Of a stretch of DNA of 32,498 nucleotides, positions 25,212 through 32,498 are shown piece by piece. Under the pieces are notes generated by a model. It did no database searches, had not been told where the DNA came from, and was given only the letters and a program-made list of their open reading frames with translations. Source of the DNA: Cytobacillus horneckiae (GTDB lineage Bacteria > Bacillota > Bacilli > Bacillales > Cytobacillaceae); NCBI RefSeq assembly GCF_002835735.1, contig NZ_PISD01000047.1, positions 1 through 32,498 of the forward strand. Direction: 5' to 3'. The translations under genes were made by a program, and so were the position numbers. Numbering within the stretch: the stretch's first letter is position 1; every line of letters begins with the position of its first letter.

Positions 25212-25400
25212 TTATGAAACAATTTCAACTTTCAATGTGTTTCGATTTACTGTGATATATTCACCAGTTGATTTATTCATTACTTGAGAGACTTCCTTGG
25301 TATGTGTTATCTCAAGCCAATCATTTTGTATATCCACCAATAATTTTGTTTCCACATCATCTTCTCTATATTTCAAACCACTATAAGATAATTTTGTCAT
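25212..25400 (-). CDS. Small protein of unknown function, 62 residues
   Basis: The protein starts MTKLSYSGLKYREDDVETKL and continues as a mixed strand-rich sequence with STGEYITVNRNTLKVEIVS at the end. There is no signal or membrane segment. The frame opens at 25427, but AAAGGA lies 9 nt before the ATG at 25400, which I prefer. It has its own terminator. The family is not recognised; good start, terminator and composition support a real gene. Confidence 0.6.
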   Translation of the reverse strand: MTKLSYSGLKYREDDVETKLLVDIQNDWLEITHTKEVSQVMNKSTGEYITVNRNTLKVEIVS

Positions 25401-25510
25401 CGTCTTCATTCCTTTCATAATGATCAATGTTTGTCAAATAAGATTTTCCATTTTCCTTTTTATATTATATATTCAATGGTAAACAGAGTACAATCAATTC
25501 GTTTCTTCTC

Positions 25511-25540
25511 CCACTATCCTGCCCCGTTTGTTACATGAGG
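25511..25540 (+). repeat. Dispersed element, copy G (head only)
   Basis: ACTATCCTGCCCCGTTTGTT followed by ACATGAGG matches the head of copies A-C and then departs. No hairpin follows. Confidence 0.5.
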
Positions 25541-25626
25541 TTACCCGCAGCAACCCTCCAAATTTAACTCTTGACCTGTTAGTGAAAGTACAGAAAGATA
25601 TTAGTCCTTAGCAAAACCTTAATGCT

Positions 25627-26007
25627 TTATTCTTTCTTTTTCCAAGACATTAAATCTGAAAATGCCAGTCCAAATGATACACCCAAAGGAATCCCTAAAT
25701 CCCAAACATTCATTTCCGAACGTATAAAAAAATAAGAAAGAAGATAGTGCAAGGTACTTAAAAAAATAAACCAAATAATAAACGTAAAAAACCTTTTTCT
25801 TATTTGAATCCAATTTAACTTCCTTGTATTCGTAATAACTAAAAAGATGGAGAACAATCCATATATTAGAAGATAAATTACATATCCTATAATAAATTTA
25901 TGAGATAGCGAAGTATCAATATCCATATATATTATAAATATCGTAAGTATGGTTCCCGCCAAAAGTACAATAAACAAAATTAAGTTTACCGAAATATATT
26001 TCTTCAT
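25627..26007 (-). CDS. Small four-helix membrane protein of unknown function
   Basis: A 126-residue protein with four hydrophobic segments (about 7-28, 40-60, 72-92 and 103-120), a basic tail SWKKKE and no recognised motif. GAGGG lies 5 nt before the ATG. It stands alone between two dispersed elements. I cannot give a function; a role in immunity or stress is possible for such proteins but not shown. Confidence 0.6.
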   Translation of the reverse strand: MKKYISVNLILFIVLLAGTILTIFIIYMDIDTSLSHKFIIGYVIYLLIYGLFSIFLVITNTRKLNWIQIRKRFFTFIIWFIFLSTLHYLLSYFFIRSEMNVWDLGIPLGVSFGLAFSDLMSWKKKE

Positions 26008-26088
26008 CTTTTCCCTCTTACCCTCAAAGTCTAAATATCTTTTGATTATCTCACAATATCAGAACTTATGTCGGTAACTCATGCTTTG

Positions 26089-26151
26089 TTCAACAAACCT
26101 GTCCTGGTAATTCCATAAAAAAGTAAGAACTGTTGAAGTATTTCCCCGTTA
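26089..26151 (+). repeat. Dispersed element, copy D (diverged)
   Basis: CAACAAACCTGTCCTG, TTCCATAAAAAAGTAAGAAC and TTTCCCCGTTAGC keep the head, middle and end of the family, but the stem has decayed. Same orientation as the others. Confidence 0.5.
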
Positions 26152-26184
26152 GCATAAGAAAATATTTAAAGGAATTTTCCCTTA

Positions 26185-26727
26185 CTACAAAAAATCGATT
26201 AATCTAGTCATTTCACTTACAACCTCATGTAATGTTAAATCAGTTTCTTCAGTAACTACCACTTCTGCTGCATCGTATATAACCCTAGAGTAAATCAAGA
26301 TTTCAAACTGATTCTTCTTTGTATTATCAATATGGCTGAATAACGATACAAGGTATTGCTTTAATTCCATCAGCATTTTTTTTCGTAATAGAGGAAATAA
26401 ATTTTGATAACTGTAAGGGCAGTTTATTTTCACTTCATTTAAATACTCAAATATAGCTTGTGTTAAACATAAAACATGTTCATTGTTCCATGTATTAACA
26501 TGTTTTGTATGATTATCAATCTTGTTTCTAGCTGACTCTTTTATCATTTCATCAAATAATTGATACTTATCTTCATAATGTGCGTAAAATGTTGCTCTAT
26601 TTATTTTTGCATGCTCTGTAATATTTTTAATAGTTATTTCCTCAATATCGCTCTTTCTTAAAAGAGCTGTGAAAGATTCTTCTATTCTTTTTTTGGTATC
26701 CGTTCTTCTGATATTTTTTACTTTCAT
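26185..26727 (-). CDS. TetR family regulator
   Basis: A 180-residue repressor. The N-terminal HTH (about 10-60) contains ITIKNITEHAKINRATFYAHYEDKYQL, the usual TetR helix-turn-helix, and an all-helical ligand domain follows that ends HEVVSEMTRLIDFL. Its length is typical of the TetR_C_7-like group. It faces an SDR-like gene across 121 bp that contain a perfect palindrome, so it likely represses that gene and perhaps itself. AAGGAG lies 6 nt before the ATG. Confidence 0.9.
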   Translation of the reverse strand: MKVKNIRRTDTKKRIEESFTALLRKSDIEEITIKNITEHAKINRATFYAHYEDKYQLFDEMIKESARNKIDNHTKHVNTWNNEHVLCLTQAIFEYLNEVKINCPYSYQNLFPLLRKKMLMELKQYLVSLFSHIDNTKKNQFEILIYSRVIYDAAEVVVTEETDLTLHEVVSEMTRLIDFL

Positions 26728-26799
26728 ATTTTCTCCTTATAACAACATATTGTCAGTTTTGTTGGTTGTTACTAAGTATAAATCGTTTTAGAATCAAAC

Positions 26800-26821
26800 T
26801 AAAGCAACATGCGTTGCTTTA
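26800..26821. promoter_or_regulatory. Candidate TetR operator before the SDR-like gene
   Basis: TAAAGCAAC (26800-26808) and GTTGCTTTA (26813-26821) form a perfect 9-bp inverted repeat around ATGC. A TATAAT at 26824-26829 lies right after it, so bound repressor would block the promoter of the SDR-like gene at 26849. Confidence 0.7.
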
Positions 26822-26848
26822 ATTATAATAATAAAGGTGGCTTTATAT

Positions 26849-27508
26849 ATGAAGACAATTGTAATTATAGGTGCAGGTCCTGGATTAGGTCTATCTCTAG
26901 CTAAAAAATTTGGATCTAATGGGTTTAATGTCGCTTTAGTTTCATTACATGAAGATACTCTCATTCCTTTAGTAAATGAATTGAAAAATTTAGATATTGA
27001 TTCTAAGTATTATGTTGCAGATGTACGTGATTTAGAAAGGTTAAGTTCTGCATTAAAACAAGTTGAATCTGATTTTGGAAATATTGATGTTGTGGAATTT
27101 AGTCCATATGCTGGTCCACAGATGTTCAGAGACGTCTTAGAAATGAAAATTGAAGATGTTGAAGAACAATACAAAATGCAAATACTTCCAGCTATCAAGA
27201 TGGTTCAAACAGTATTACCTTCTATGGAAGCAAACGGTTCTGGTGCCATTCTATTTAATAGTGGAATATCAGCAGTACATCCTATCCCACAATTAGGAAA
27301 TGCTGGTATAGCTTGTTCTGGTTTGAGAAACTATGCTCAAAATTTACACAATGTGTTAAAAGAAAAAGGTATTTATGTTGGATTTATTGCTGTTGCTACA
27401 CTCATTAAGAAAGGGACTGAAGGAGATCCTGATTTAATTGCAGATACTTGGTATGATTTATATATAAAGCAAGATAGGTTTGAAACAGTTTTTCCTCAAA
27501 TGAATTAA
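26849..27508 (+). CDS. SDR-like Rossmann protein lacking the catalytic Tyr/Lys
   Basis: A 219-residue NAD(P)-binding protein. The cofactor loop GAGPGLGLSLAKKFG at the N-terminus and the VADVRDLE acidic segment are intact. The active-site stretch, however, reads NSGISAVHPIPQLGNAGIAC, with neither the Tyr nor the Lys of Y-x-x-x-K. It may bind cofactor without being a normal dehydrogenase, or use other residues. The frame opens at a GTG at 26837, but AAAGGTGG lies 8 nt before the ATG at 26849, which is the start. It is controlled by the divergent TetR gene and ends at a strong terminator. Confidence 0.85.
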   Translation: MKTIVIIGAGPGLGLSLAKKFGSNGFNVALVSLHEDTLIPLVNELKNLDIDSKYYVADVRDLERLSSALKQVESDFGNIDVVEFSPYAGPQMFRDVLEMKIEDVEEQYKMQILPAIKMVQTVLPSMEANGSGAILFNSGISAVHPIPQLGNAGIACSGLRNYAQNLHNVLKEKGIYVGFIAVATLIKKGTEGDPDLIADTWYDLYIKQDRFETVFPQMN

Positions 27509-27515
27509 AAAATGC

Positions 27516-27547
27516 AAAAAACCGATGATGATATGTATCGGTTTTTT
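27516..27547 (+). terminator. Terminator of the SDR-like gene
   Basis: AAAAAACCGAT (27516-27526) pairs with ATCGGTTTTTT (27537-27547) over a 10-nt loop, 8 nt after the stop. Confidence 0.9.
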
Positions 27548-27589
27548 ATTACTCATAGAAAATATCAATCGAAAAATTGCTCATTTTCT

Positions 27590-27620
27590 TATTATACTAA
27601 ACTGCCCCTACCGTGTTATT
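27590..27620 (+). repeat. Dispersed element, copy F (head only)
   Basis: ACTAAACTGCCCCTACCGTG matches the head of the family; CATAAGAAAA and the hairpin are missing. Confidence 0.5.
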
Positions 27621-27715
27621 GATTGACCTTTTTAATTAGGGTCTAAAATATTTAAGGTAGCGGAGTTAGAACGTAATCCCCCGTGGAAGAATATCCAGAC
27701 AACTAAGGCATGTAC

Positions 27716-27862
27716 TCAGAAGGTGAATAGGTAAGATGACATTTCCTTTATATTTTTATATCGTTTCATGCAAATATAGGCTTTTTTCATGTCATTTATA
27801 GCTTGCAAATGTATTCCCTCGTGAAAGATGGTCCGAATTATCACTTGTTCAATAGTTCGCAT
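27716..27862 (-). pseudogene. DinB-like C-terminal scrap
   Basis: From an ATG at 27862 the minus strand reads MRTIEQVIIRTIFHEGIHLQ, then AINDMKKAYICMKRYKNIKE and ends at a TGA (27716-27718). The FHEGIHLQAI stretch resembles the last metal-binding histidines of DinB/DfsB proteins. It follows the cut end of paiB by 30 nt, so two unrelated gene ends may have been joined by deletion. The rest of 27548-28010 has no other gene. Confidence 0.35.
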
Positions 27863-27891
27863 CCCCATTTCAGTTGGGGGCTATCGTTCGA

Positions 27892-27987
27892 CTAATGTTG
27901 AGAAAAAAGAGTCGCAAAACTATGTTCTTTCATAATGTCGCAAGCTAGTGTTTCATCAGTTATCTTAAAATGCGAAGGAATATACAT
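27892..27987 (-). pseudogene. paiB: paiB relic, first 31 codons
   Basis: The ATG at 27987 has AAAGGTGG upstream and reads MYIPSHFKITDETLACDIMK, then EHSFATLFSQH and a TAG. This is the start of the FMN-binding PaiB protein (normally about 200 residues; typical start MYIPKHF and FATLISQH). It follows paiA by 23 nt, as in the B. subtilis paiAB operon. Everything past the 31st codon is lost. PaiB in B. subtilis affects sporulation and degradative enzyme genes, so only PaiA function remains here. Confidence 0.85.
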
Positions 27988-28010
27988 AATAATCCACCTT
28001 TCAAAAAAAG

Positions 28011-28550
<540 letters not shown>

Positions 28551-29003
28551 TCAATAATTCCTCTTGTTGCCCTTTTTTACAAATTCCCAGTCTTTTTCTA
28601 TGTTCTTTCTTACTCTTTGAAGAAGATTGAAAATGGTTTCCTCTTCACTTTCAGAAAAGCCTTCTAATGCAACAGTATCGGAATAATCATTTTCACTTTT
28701 TATAAAAGGATAAACATTTTTTCCTTTTTCCGTTGGAAATAGTTTCTTAATTTTTTTGTTATGTTTATCTTCTTTCTTTTCAATAAAGCCATTAACTTCA
28801 AGTTTCCTTATAGCACGAGCTGCTGTTGTTCGATCTACTTTTATCATCTCAGCCAACTTTTCTTGGATGATTCCTTCGTTCTCACATATCCGCACAATAT
28901 ACAGATACTGTCCTTTTGTAAGATCATATTCTTTAAATTCTATATTACTTATAGAATCTAATGCTCTGGCTATCATTCCAATTTCACGTAGAATTTCTTT
29001 CAT
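28551..29003 (-). CDS. MarR family regulator
   Basis: A 150-residue winged-helix repressor. Dimer helices flank an HTH at about 45-90 (IIQEKLAEMIKVDRTTAARAIRKLEVNGFIEKKED), with the wing KHNKKIKKLFPTEKGK. It precedes paiA by 24 nt on the same strand. Two palindromes in its leader (29026 and 29073) suggest autoregulation with paiA as the controlled gene. GAGG stands shortly before the ATG. The ligand is unknown; a polyamine or a toxic amine would fit the neighbour. Confidence 0.92.
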   Translation of the reverse strand: MKEILREIGMIARALDSISNIEFKEYDLTKGQYLYIVRICENEGIIQEKLAEMIKVDRTTAARAIRKLEVNGFIEKKEDKHNKKIKKLFPTEKGKNVYPFIKSENDYSDTVALEGFSESEEETIFNLLQRVRKNIEKDWEFVKKGNKRNY

Positions 29004-29025
29004 AATGAACTCCTCAGTGCATATT

Positions 29026-29092
29026 TTGTTGTAAATACAATAAAAAAAGATATAAATTAAATTTAACCTGAATTTGTTGCATTTGCAACAAA
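29026..29092. promoter_or_regulatory. Two MarR-type operators before the MarR-paiA operon
   Basis: At 29073-29092 lies the perfect 20-bp palindrome TTTGTTGCATTTGCAACAAA. At 29026-29043 TTGTTGTAAATACAATAA matches its core in 13 of 18 positions. Centres are about 48 bp apart, and the near site is 23 nt from the MarR start. The spacing and shape fit MarR dimers, so repression of the operon is expected. Confidence 0.75.
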
Positions 29093-29114
29093 AATATATA
29101 AATAAAGATTACAT

Positions 29115-29180
29115 AGTTATTATCCTTTTGTGACATAAGAAAAGGACAATACCACTGATCAAGTATTGCCCCCCTTTAGT
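29115..29180 (+). repeat. Dispersed element, copy E (different hairpin)
   Basis: The family middle TTTTGTGACATAAGAAAA is followed by a different stem, CAATAC (29147-29152) with GTATTG (29163-29168), and then CCCCCC. The same frame with another stem suggests the stem is free to vary while pairing is kept. Confidence 0.6.
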
Positions 29181-29241
29181 TGAATAAGAAACAAATGTCT
29201 ATCAGACAAAATCGGTTGAAAATCTCAGATTCTTATGATAA

Positions 29242-29263
29242 TATAATGACCATTCTATCTAAA
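29242..29263 (+). promoter_or_regulatory. Promoter/operator of the TetR gene (shared 22-nt motif)
   Basis: TATAATGACCATTCTATCTA plus AA repeats, with two changes, at 29837-29858 before the MFS gene. It includes a -10 like TATAAT, and TTGAAA lies at 29216-29221. Its place ahead of both genes makes it the likely TetR operator. Confidence 0.7.
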
Positions 29264-29274
29264 GGTGATATAAA

Positions 29275-29796
29275 ATGAGTAAAAAGAGACAAGATTTAAT
29301 AAACCATGCAGAGAGGTTATTCTATGAATACGGTTTTCATTCTGTAGGTCTTAAGAGAGTTATAGATGAAGCAAATGTGGCTTTAATGACGATGTATAAC
29401 CATTTTAACTCTAAAGAAGAACTGATATTAGCAGCATTAAAGTGTCGGGAAGAAAGGTACTTTTCCCTTTTACAGGAAGTAGTAAAACAAAATCAAGATT
29501 CTAAAACGAATGCTTTGTCTTTAGCTGAAGCACATGTCGATTGGATACGCACTCATAAGAAAGGTTGTATGTTTTTAAGAGCAAAAGAAGAGTACCCATC
29601 TGAGGAAAGTGATATTAATCGATATGTTATCGCACATAAAAAGTCATTAATAGCATTTTTAAAGAAGGTTAATTTTAATCACCAGGAAGCTATGCGATTA
29701 GCCTTGTTATTAGAAGGTGCAACTTCACTTTCAGAAGTCGAAAATGTGGAAGAAGTCTCTAAGGAATTACTATGCTTAGTGAGACATTTGTTCTAA
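29275..29796 (+). CDS. TetR family regulator of the adjacent MFS pump
   Basis: A 173-residue repressor. The HTH region is at residues 5-50, LINHAERLFYEYGFHSVGLK then RVIDEANVALMTMYNHFNSK, a clear TetR signature. A helical effector domain follows. GGTGATATAAA precedes the ATG. It is followed by a terminator and then by the MFS gene, which has the same operator copy, so the two are co-regulated from separate promoters. The effector is probably a pump substrate. Confidence 0.92.
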   Translation: MSKKRQDLINHAERLFYEYGFHSVGLKRVIDEANVALMTMYNHFNSKEELILAALKCREERYFSLLQEVVKQNQDSKTNALSLAEAHVDWIRTHKKGCMFLRAKEEYPSEESDINRYVIAHKKSLIAFLKKVNFNHQEAMRLALLLEGATSLSEVENVEEVSKELLCLVRHLF

Positions 29797-29826
29797 AAGT
29801 AAATTTATTTTGAATTTACTTTTTTT
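29796..29826 (+). terminator. Terminator of the TetR gene
   Basis: AAAGTAAATT (29796-29805) pairs with AATTTACTTT (29813-29822) over a 7-nt loop and ends in T6. It begins at the stop codon itself. Confidence 0.8.
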
Positions 29827-29836
29827 ACCTTATAAA

Positions 29837-29858
29837 TATAATGATCGTTCTATCTAAA
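29837..29858 (+). promoter_or_regulatory. Promoter/operator of the MFS gene
   Basis: TATAATGATCGTTCTATCTA plus AA is the second copy of the 22-nt motif at 29242 (20 of 22 identical). TTTACT at 29815-29820 with a 16-nt spacer and TATAAT at 29837-29842 give a good SigA promoter. The TetR protein would cover the -10 and start site. Confidence 0.75.
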
Positions 29859-29871
29859 AAGGGGTGAGAAA

Positions 29872-31002
29872 ATGTGGAGAATTTTATTGCCAGGTATTGC
29901 TATGATTGGTGTGACTTATGCATTTGCAAGATTTAGCTTCGGTTTGTTTTTACCAAATATCTCTTCATCTATTGGTATAACAGAAAGTGAAGCTGGTATG
30001 GCAAGTTCAGCTGCTTATATTGCCTATACATTAGCCTTATTAAGCTCCTCCTATTTGGTTAGTAAATTTGGAGAGAAAAGAGTGGTTCAATTTGCTGGGC
30101 TAAGTGCTATTTTCGGTTTGTTTGGAATTGCAGTCTCTCAAGAACTCTATCTTCTAGTGTGCAGTACATTTGTTGCAGGGTTAGGGAGTGGTTTGGCCTC
30201 TCCAGCATTTAGTCAAGTTGCCACAACTTCTTTAAAAAAAGAAGATAGTGACAAGGGGAATACTTGGATTAACAGCGGAACGAGTTTTGGACTTATTTTA
30301 TCAGGTCCCATTGCCTTTTTATTTGCTGAACAGTGGAGAGTAGCCTTTCTTCTGTTTGCTTTTATCGCAGTAATTGTACTTATATGGAATACTTTAAGTA
30401 TTTCGTTAGAAGAAAGTTCCACTTCGGGACAAAATATATTTAAAATGTCCGTATTAAAGAAAGCCAAGTTTCTCATATTCTCATCCTTACTCATTGGATA
30501 TGGTTCATCCATTTATTGGACATTTTCTCAAACTTATTTAACAGTCAATTACAACATGAGCAGTCATGCAAGTGTCTTTTTTTGGATCCTTATGGGTGCA
30601 TCAGGAATTTTAGGAGGAGTTGCTGGTGGAATTATTAATAAGTTTGGTATCGTTTTGTCTTATCGTATAACCCTTGTAATAATGTCTATTGCTATTGCTA
30701 TTATTACAATACCTAATTTAATGACTATTTATCTTTCACCTATTTTATTTGGTATGTCGTATATATTTATGACAGGCATATTAATTGTTTGGGGGGCACG
30801 TCTTTTTAAGGTGATGCCATCAATGGGCGTTAGCTTAGCCTTTTTAGCGTTAGGCATTGGGCAGTCCGTAGGTTCCGCTATTGGTGGAGAATTGATCAGT
30901 TTGACTTCGTATGCTTTTAGCTTCATTTTATATTCATCTGTTTGTTTTATTGGACTGGCCGTACCTATTAAAAAGCAGGATAATTTAAGCAATTACTTAT
31001 AG
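29872..31002 (+). CDS. MFS transporter, YbfB/YjiJ-like
   Basis: A 376-residue major facilitator with about 12 membrane segments. The start WRILLPGIAMIGVTYAFARF and SFGLFLPNISSSIGITESEA is typical of the YbfB/YjiJ group, and the loop 2-3 motif is LVSKFGEKRVV (G-x-x-x-D/E-R-x type). Short and with little hydrophilic content, it is shorter than drug pumps of the 14-helix class. GGGGTGAG precedes the ATG. It lies just after the TetR gene, with its own promoter and the shared operator, so an efflux role under TetR control is likely. The substrate is unknown. Confidence 0.9.
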   Translation: MWRILLPGIAMIGVTYAFARFSFGLFLPNISSSIGITESEAGMASSAAYIAYTLALLSSSYLVSKFGEKRVVQFAGLSAIFGLFGIAVSQELYLLVCSTFVAGLGSGLASPAFSQVATTSLKKEDSDKGNTWINSGTSFGLILSGPIAFLFAEQWRVAFLLFAFIAVIVLIWNTLSISLEESSTSGQNIFKMSVLKKAKFLIFSSLLIGYGSSIYWTFSQTYLTVNYNMSSHASVFFWILMGASGILGGVAGGIINKFGIVLSYRITLVIMSIAIAIITIPNLMTIYLSPILFGMSYIFMTGILIVWGARLFKVMPSMGVSLAFLALGIGQSVGSAIGGELISLTSYAFSFILYSSVCFIGLAVPIKKQDNLSNYL

Positions 31003-31063
31003 GCGTTACAAATTATATGTAGGACTGCCCCATCTTTAATTGTAATACCTTTAATAATAGCTC

Positions 31064-31127
31064 TAATTAATCTGCCGCTTTTGTTCCATAAGAAAAAGAG
31101 CTTTCTTATTTAAGGAAAGCTCCCGAT
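31064..31127 (+). repeat. Dispersed hairpin element, copy C (full)
   Basis: AATTAATCTGCCGCTTTTGT, TCCATAAGAAAAA and the stem GAGCTTTC.../...GGAAAGCTC followed by CC. Here both sides of the stem changed together compared with A and B (GCTTTC with GGAAAGC), which supports selection for pairing. Confidence 0.75.
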
Positions 31128-31161
31128 AGTTTAAGTACATTGTTTCACAAAGTTAAAGAAA

Positions 31162-31818
31162 TTAATTATATATATCAAGCCCTATAACTCCATTATCTAG
31201 GTCATTAACAATAAGAACTAATTGTTTTGCGAACGTACTAAATGCACGAATCGTATAAGAGTCTTTCAATTGACTTTGCAACTTCCAGCCTGTTGGCTGC
31301 AACGCTAATGGTTGATTCTCTGCAAGGAAGGAAGAATTGAAAAAAGAAAACACATCATCTGTCTCTTTGTTATAAATTTGATTAATTAACTCTTTATTTA
31401 TTGAATAATACTTTAGCCTTCTTGGATAATTAGATCTATTTATAGACTTTGATCTATATAAGTCAGGAATAACTGGGTAAACTCCTTCTAAAAGTAGTTC
31501 TTCTATTATCCTTCTTGAATTATTTTTTAAACGAAAAACATTTATCTCCTTTAATTCTCCGTCTATGAAGATTTCTTTTACTACTTCATAGTGAGGTACT
31601 ACTTCTTCCATTATCAATTGAGTTGCCTGATGGTTAGAGGTTGGATATGCGGTCATCCCATCTTCCTCTGATATTACATCAAGTGCTGCAAAAATCTGAC
31701 ACACTTCACTCATATGAGTTAAATTCTTATCGTTTTCTATCTTGTGAATTTTGAGCTCTCCATTATCTTCATTAAAAGGAATAATTGGTTCTTCAATTTC
31801 TGTAAGCCAATTAAACAT
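31162..31818 (-). CDS. Protein of unknown function, 218 residues
   Basis: A soluble protein with no signal peptide and no membrane segment. The sequence starts MFNWLTEIEEPIIPFNEDNG and has a middle part rich in hydrophobic and acidic residues (EVVPHYEVVKEIFIDGELKE) and an end LVLIVNDLDNGVIGLDIYN. GAGG lies shortly before the ATG. It follows a convergent MFS gene and dispersed element copy C. I recognise no family; the length and regular composition indicate a real gene. Confidence 0.65.
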   Translation of the reverse strand: MFNWLTEIEEPIIPFNEDNGELKIHKIENDKNLTHMSEVCQIFAALDVISEEDGMTAYPTSNHQATQLIMEEVVPHYEVVKEIFIDGELKEINVFRLKNNSRRIIEELLLEGVYPVIPDLYRSKSINRSNYPRRLKYYSINKELINQIYNKETDDVFSFFNSSFLAENQPLALQPTGWKLQSQLKDSYTIRAFSTFAKQLVLIVNDLDNGVIGLDIYN

Positions 31819-31938
31819 AACTAAGCCTCATTTCTCTTATAGAATTTATCTTAATTAAACAATAATTCGATAAAAAAATCCCATTATCCTTTATAGATAA
31901 GCTGCTCAGTTAGGTAAAAAAGTTTTTAACAAAAATAG

Positions 31939-31963
31939 GCGTTAATCCATTTTGGATCAACGC
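31939..31963 (-). terminator. Terminator of the secreted DUF3888-like gene
   Basis: GCGTT-A-ATCC (31939-31948) pairs with GGAT-C-AACGC (31954-31963). On the minus strand it is followed by CTATTTTTG. It lies 31 nt after the 31995 stop. Confidence 0.75.
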
Positions 31964-31994
31964 ACCCATTAGTTAAGCAAAAGAAATATTATTC

Positions 31995-32405
31995 TTACTG
32001 AGACAAATGTTTGTAATCTAATATTTCTATCAAAAAACCATGGTTACATTTCAGCTTATTAAGCTTTTCACTGTTACAGGAGGGGGATATTCTTACCTTC
32101 ACTATGTCTTCCTTATTTTTATCAGGGTTTTTGGAAGGGATTAGAATTCTTACGGCTACATCATAAGAATGATTGTCATTGTAAGTTATACCAACGATCC
32201 TTTTCCAATTCCAACCAAAAAAGGGATCACCCTCATACTCTTTTATCACTCTTTTATCAATAGTAGGAAATACAAGGTCTGAAATAATATCCTCTGTTGT
32301 GACATAAGAGCCTACTGTCTTTGGGACTGTTTCTGCTTTTGCAGTTTGAATAGGATTAATAGCAAATAATAAGAATCCAAATATGATTATGTATCGCTTA
32401 AGCAT
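31995..32405 (-). CDS. Secreted DUF3888-like protein
   Basis: A 136-residue protein with a clear signal peptide (MLKRYIIIFGFLLFAINPIQ, cleaved near TAKA-E). The mature part has EDIISDLVFPTIDKRVIKEY, the W-rich stretch FFGWNWKRIVGITYNDN, and a V-x-V-R-I-L strand, which resemble the pattern of the DUF3888 family of small secreted Bacillus proteins. One Cys pair (SPSCNSEKLNKLKCNH) may form a disulfide. GAGGTG precedes the ATG. Function unknown. Confidence 0.75.
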   Translation of the reverse strand: MLKRYIIIFGFLLFAINPIQTAKAETVPKTVGSYVTTEDIISDLVFPTIDKRVIKEYEGDPFFGWNWKRIVGITYNDNHSYDVAVRILIPSKNPDKNKEDIVKVRISPSCNSEKLNKLKCNHGFLIEILDYKHLSQ

Positions 32406-32467
32406 TCAATGCACCTCATTTTTGTATTTACTCCTTATTCTTTGCAAATTGATAAATCCTTATTAAT

Positions 32468-32498
32468 CTATCCTGCCCCTTTCGTATTATAAGGTCAA
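32468..32498 (+). repeat. Dispersed element, copy H (cut by window end)
   Basis: ATCTATCCTGCCCCTTTCGT followed by ATTATAAGG matches the family head and continues beyond the window. Confidence 0.5.

Noticed and set aside
30213..30992. Two minus-strand open frames inside the MFS gene
   Set aside because: Shadows of a well-supported transporter reading frame; no start signals or motifs.

Overview
The window is AT-rich DNA from a Bacillaceae bacterium (Bacillus in the broad sense). The signs are strong AGGAGG-type ribosome sites, frequent TTG starts, a PaiA close to the B. subtilis protein, DUF421/YetF-type membrane proteins, a BirA-type operator on a biotin operon and many short T-tailed terminators. 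I cannot name the species from the sequence alone.

Region 1 (1-6.9 kb): the tail of a protein ending in EPVK-like repeats, a DedA membrane protein, then five minus-strand genes that form a carboxylate uptake unit. These are a tripartite tricarboxylate transporter (tctC lipoprotein, tctB, tctA) followed, after a terminator, by a DcuS/CitS-type sensor kinase and its DcuR/CitT-type regulator. A cre-like site between promoter region and ribosome site of tctC suggests CcpA control. Region 2 (6.9-7.7 kb): a seven-unit, about 51-bp tandem repeat whose units each hold a 10-bp-stem palindrome, flanked by pieces of a decayed gene. Region 3 (7.7-13.8 kb): a stand-alone KdpD-type Usp protein, an Ohr peroxidase with a SigB-like promoter, a YetF-like DUF421 protein and the tightly overlapped bioD-bioA-bioY-bioB operon behind a BirA operator. 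bioW, bioF and bioI are absent here, so the precursor must be made elsewhere or imported.

Region 4 (13.8-28 kb) is a patchwork in which intact genes alternate with decaying ones. Broken or truncated items include a GNAT tail, a UPF0715-like membrane gene with a frameshift, a GC-rich relic resembling a transposon end, a serine hydrolase frameshifted in an A6 run, an unknown gene with in-frame stops, a nucleotidyltransferase whose likely start is now ATA, a headless C-terminal fragment, a tyrosine recombinase with an internal deletion fused to an acetyltransferase tail, a DUF421 gene with a premature stop, and a paiB cut to 31 codons followed by a DinB-like tail. Intact genes among them are maa, an AraC-type regulator with an SDR, a GntR-ABC transporter operon, and a TetR regulator facing an SDR-like protein that lacks the catalytic Tyr and Lys.

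Region 5 (28-32.5 kb): a MarR-PaiA operon with two operator-like palindromes, a TetR-MFS pair in which the same 22-nt promoter/operator stands before both genes, a protein of unknown function and a secreted DUF3888-like protein. From 20.9 kb to the end, at least eight full or partial copies of a dispersed element (CTGCCyC...CATAAGAAAA plus a variable hairpin) lie between genes, all in the same orientation. None was noticed before 20.9 kb. No complete new defence or mobile system was found. The most unusual features are the palindromic tandem array, the dispersed hairpin family and the mosaic gene relics.
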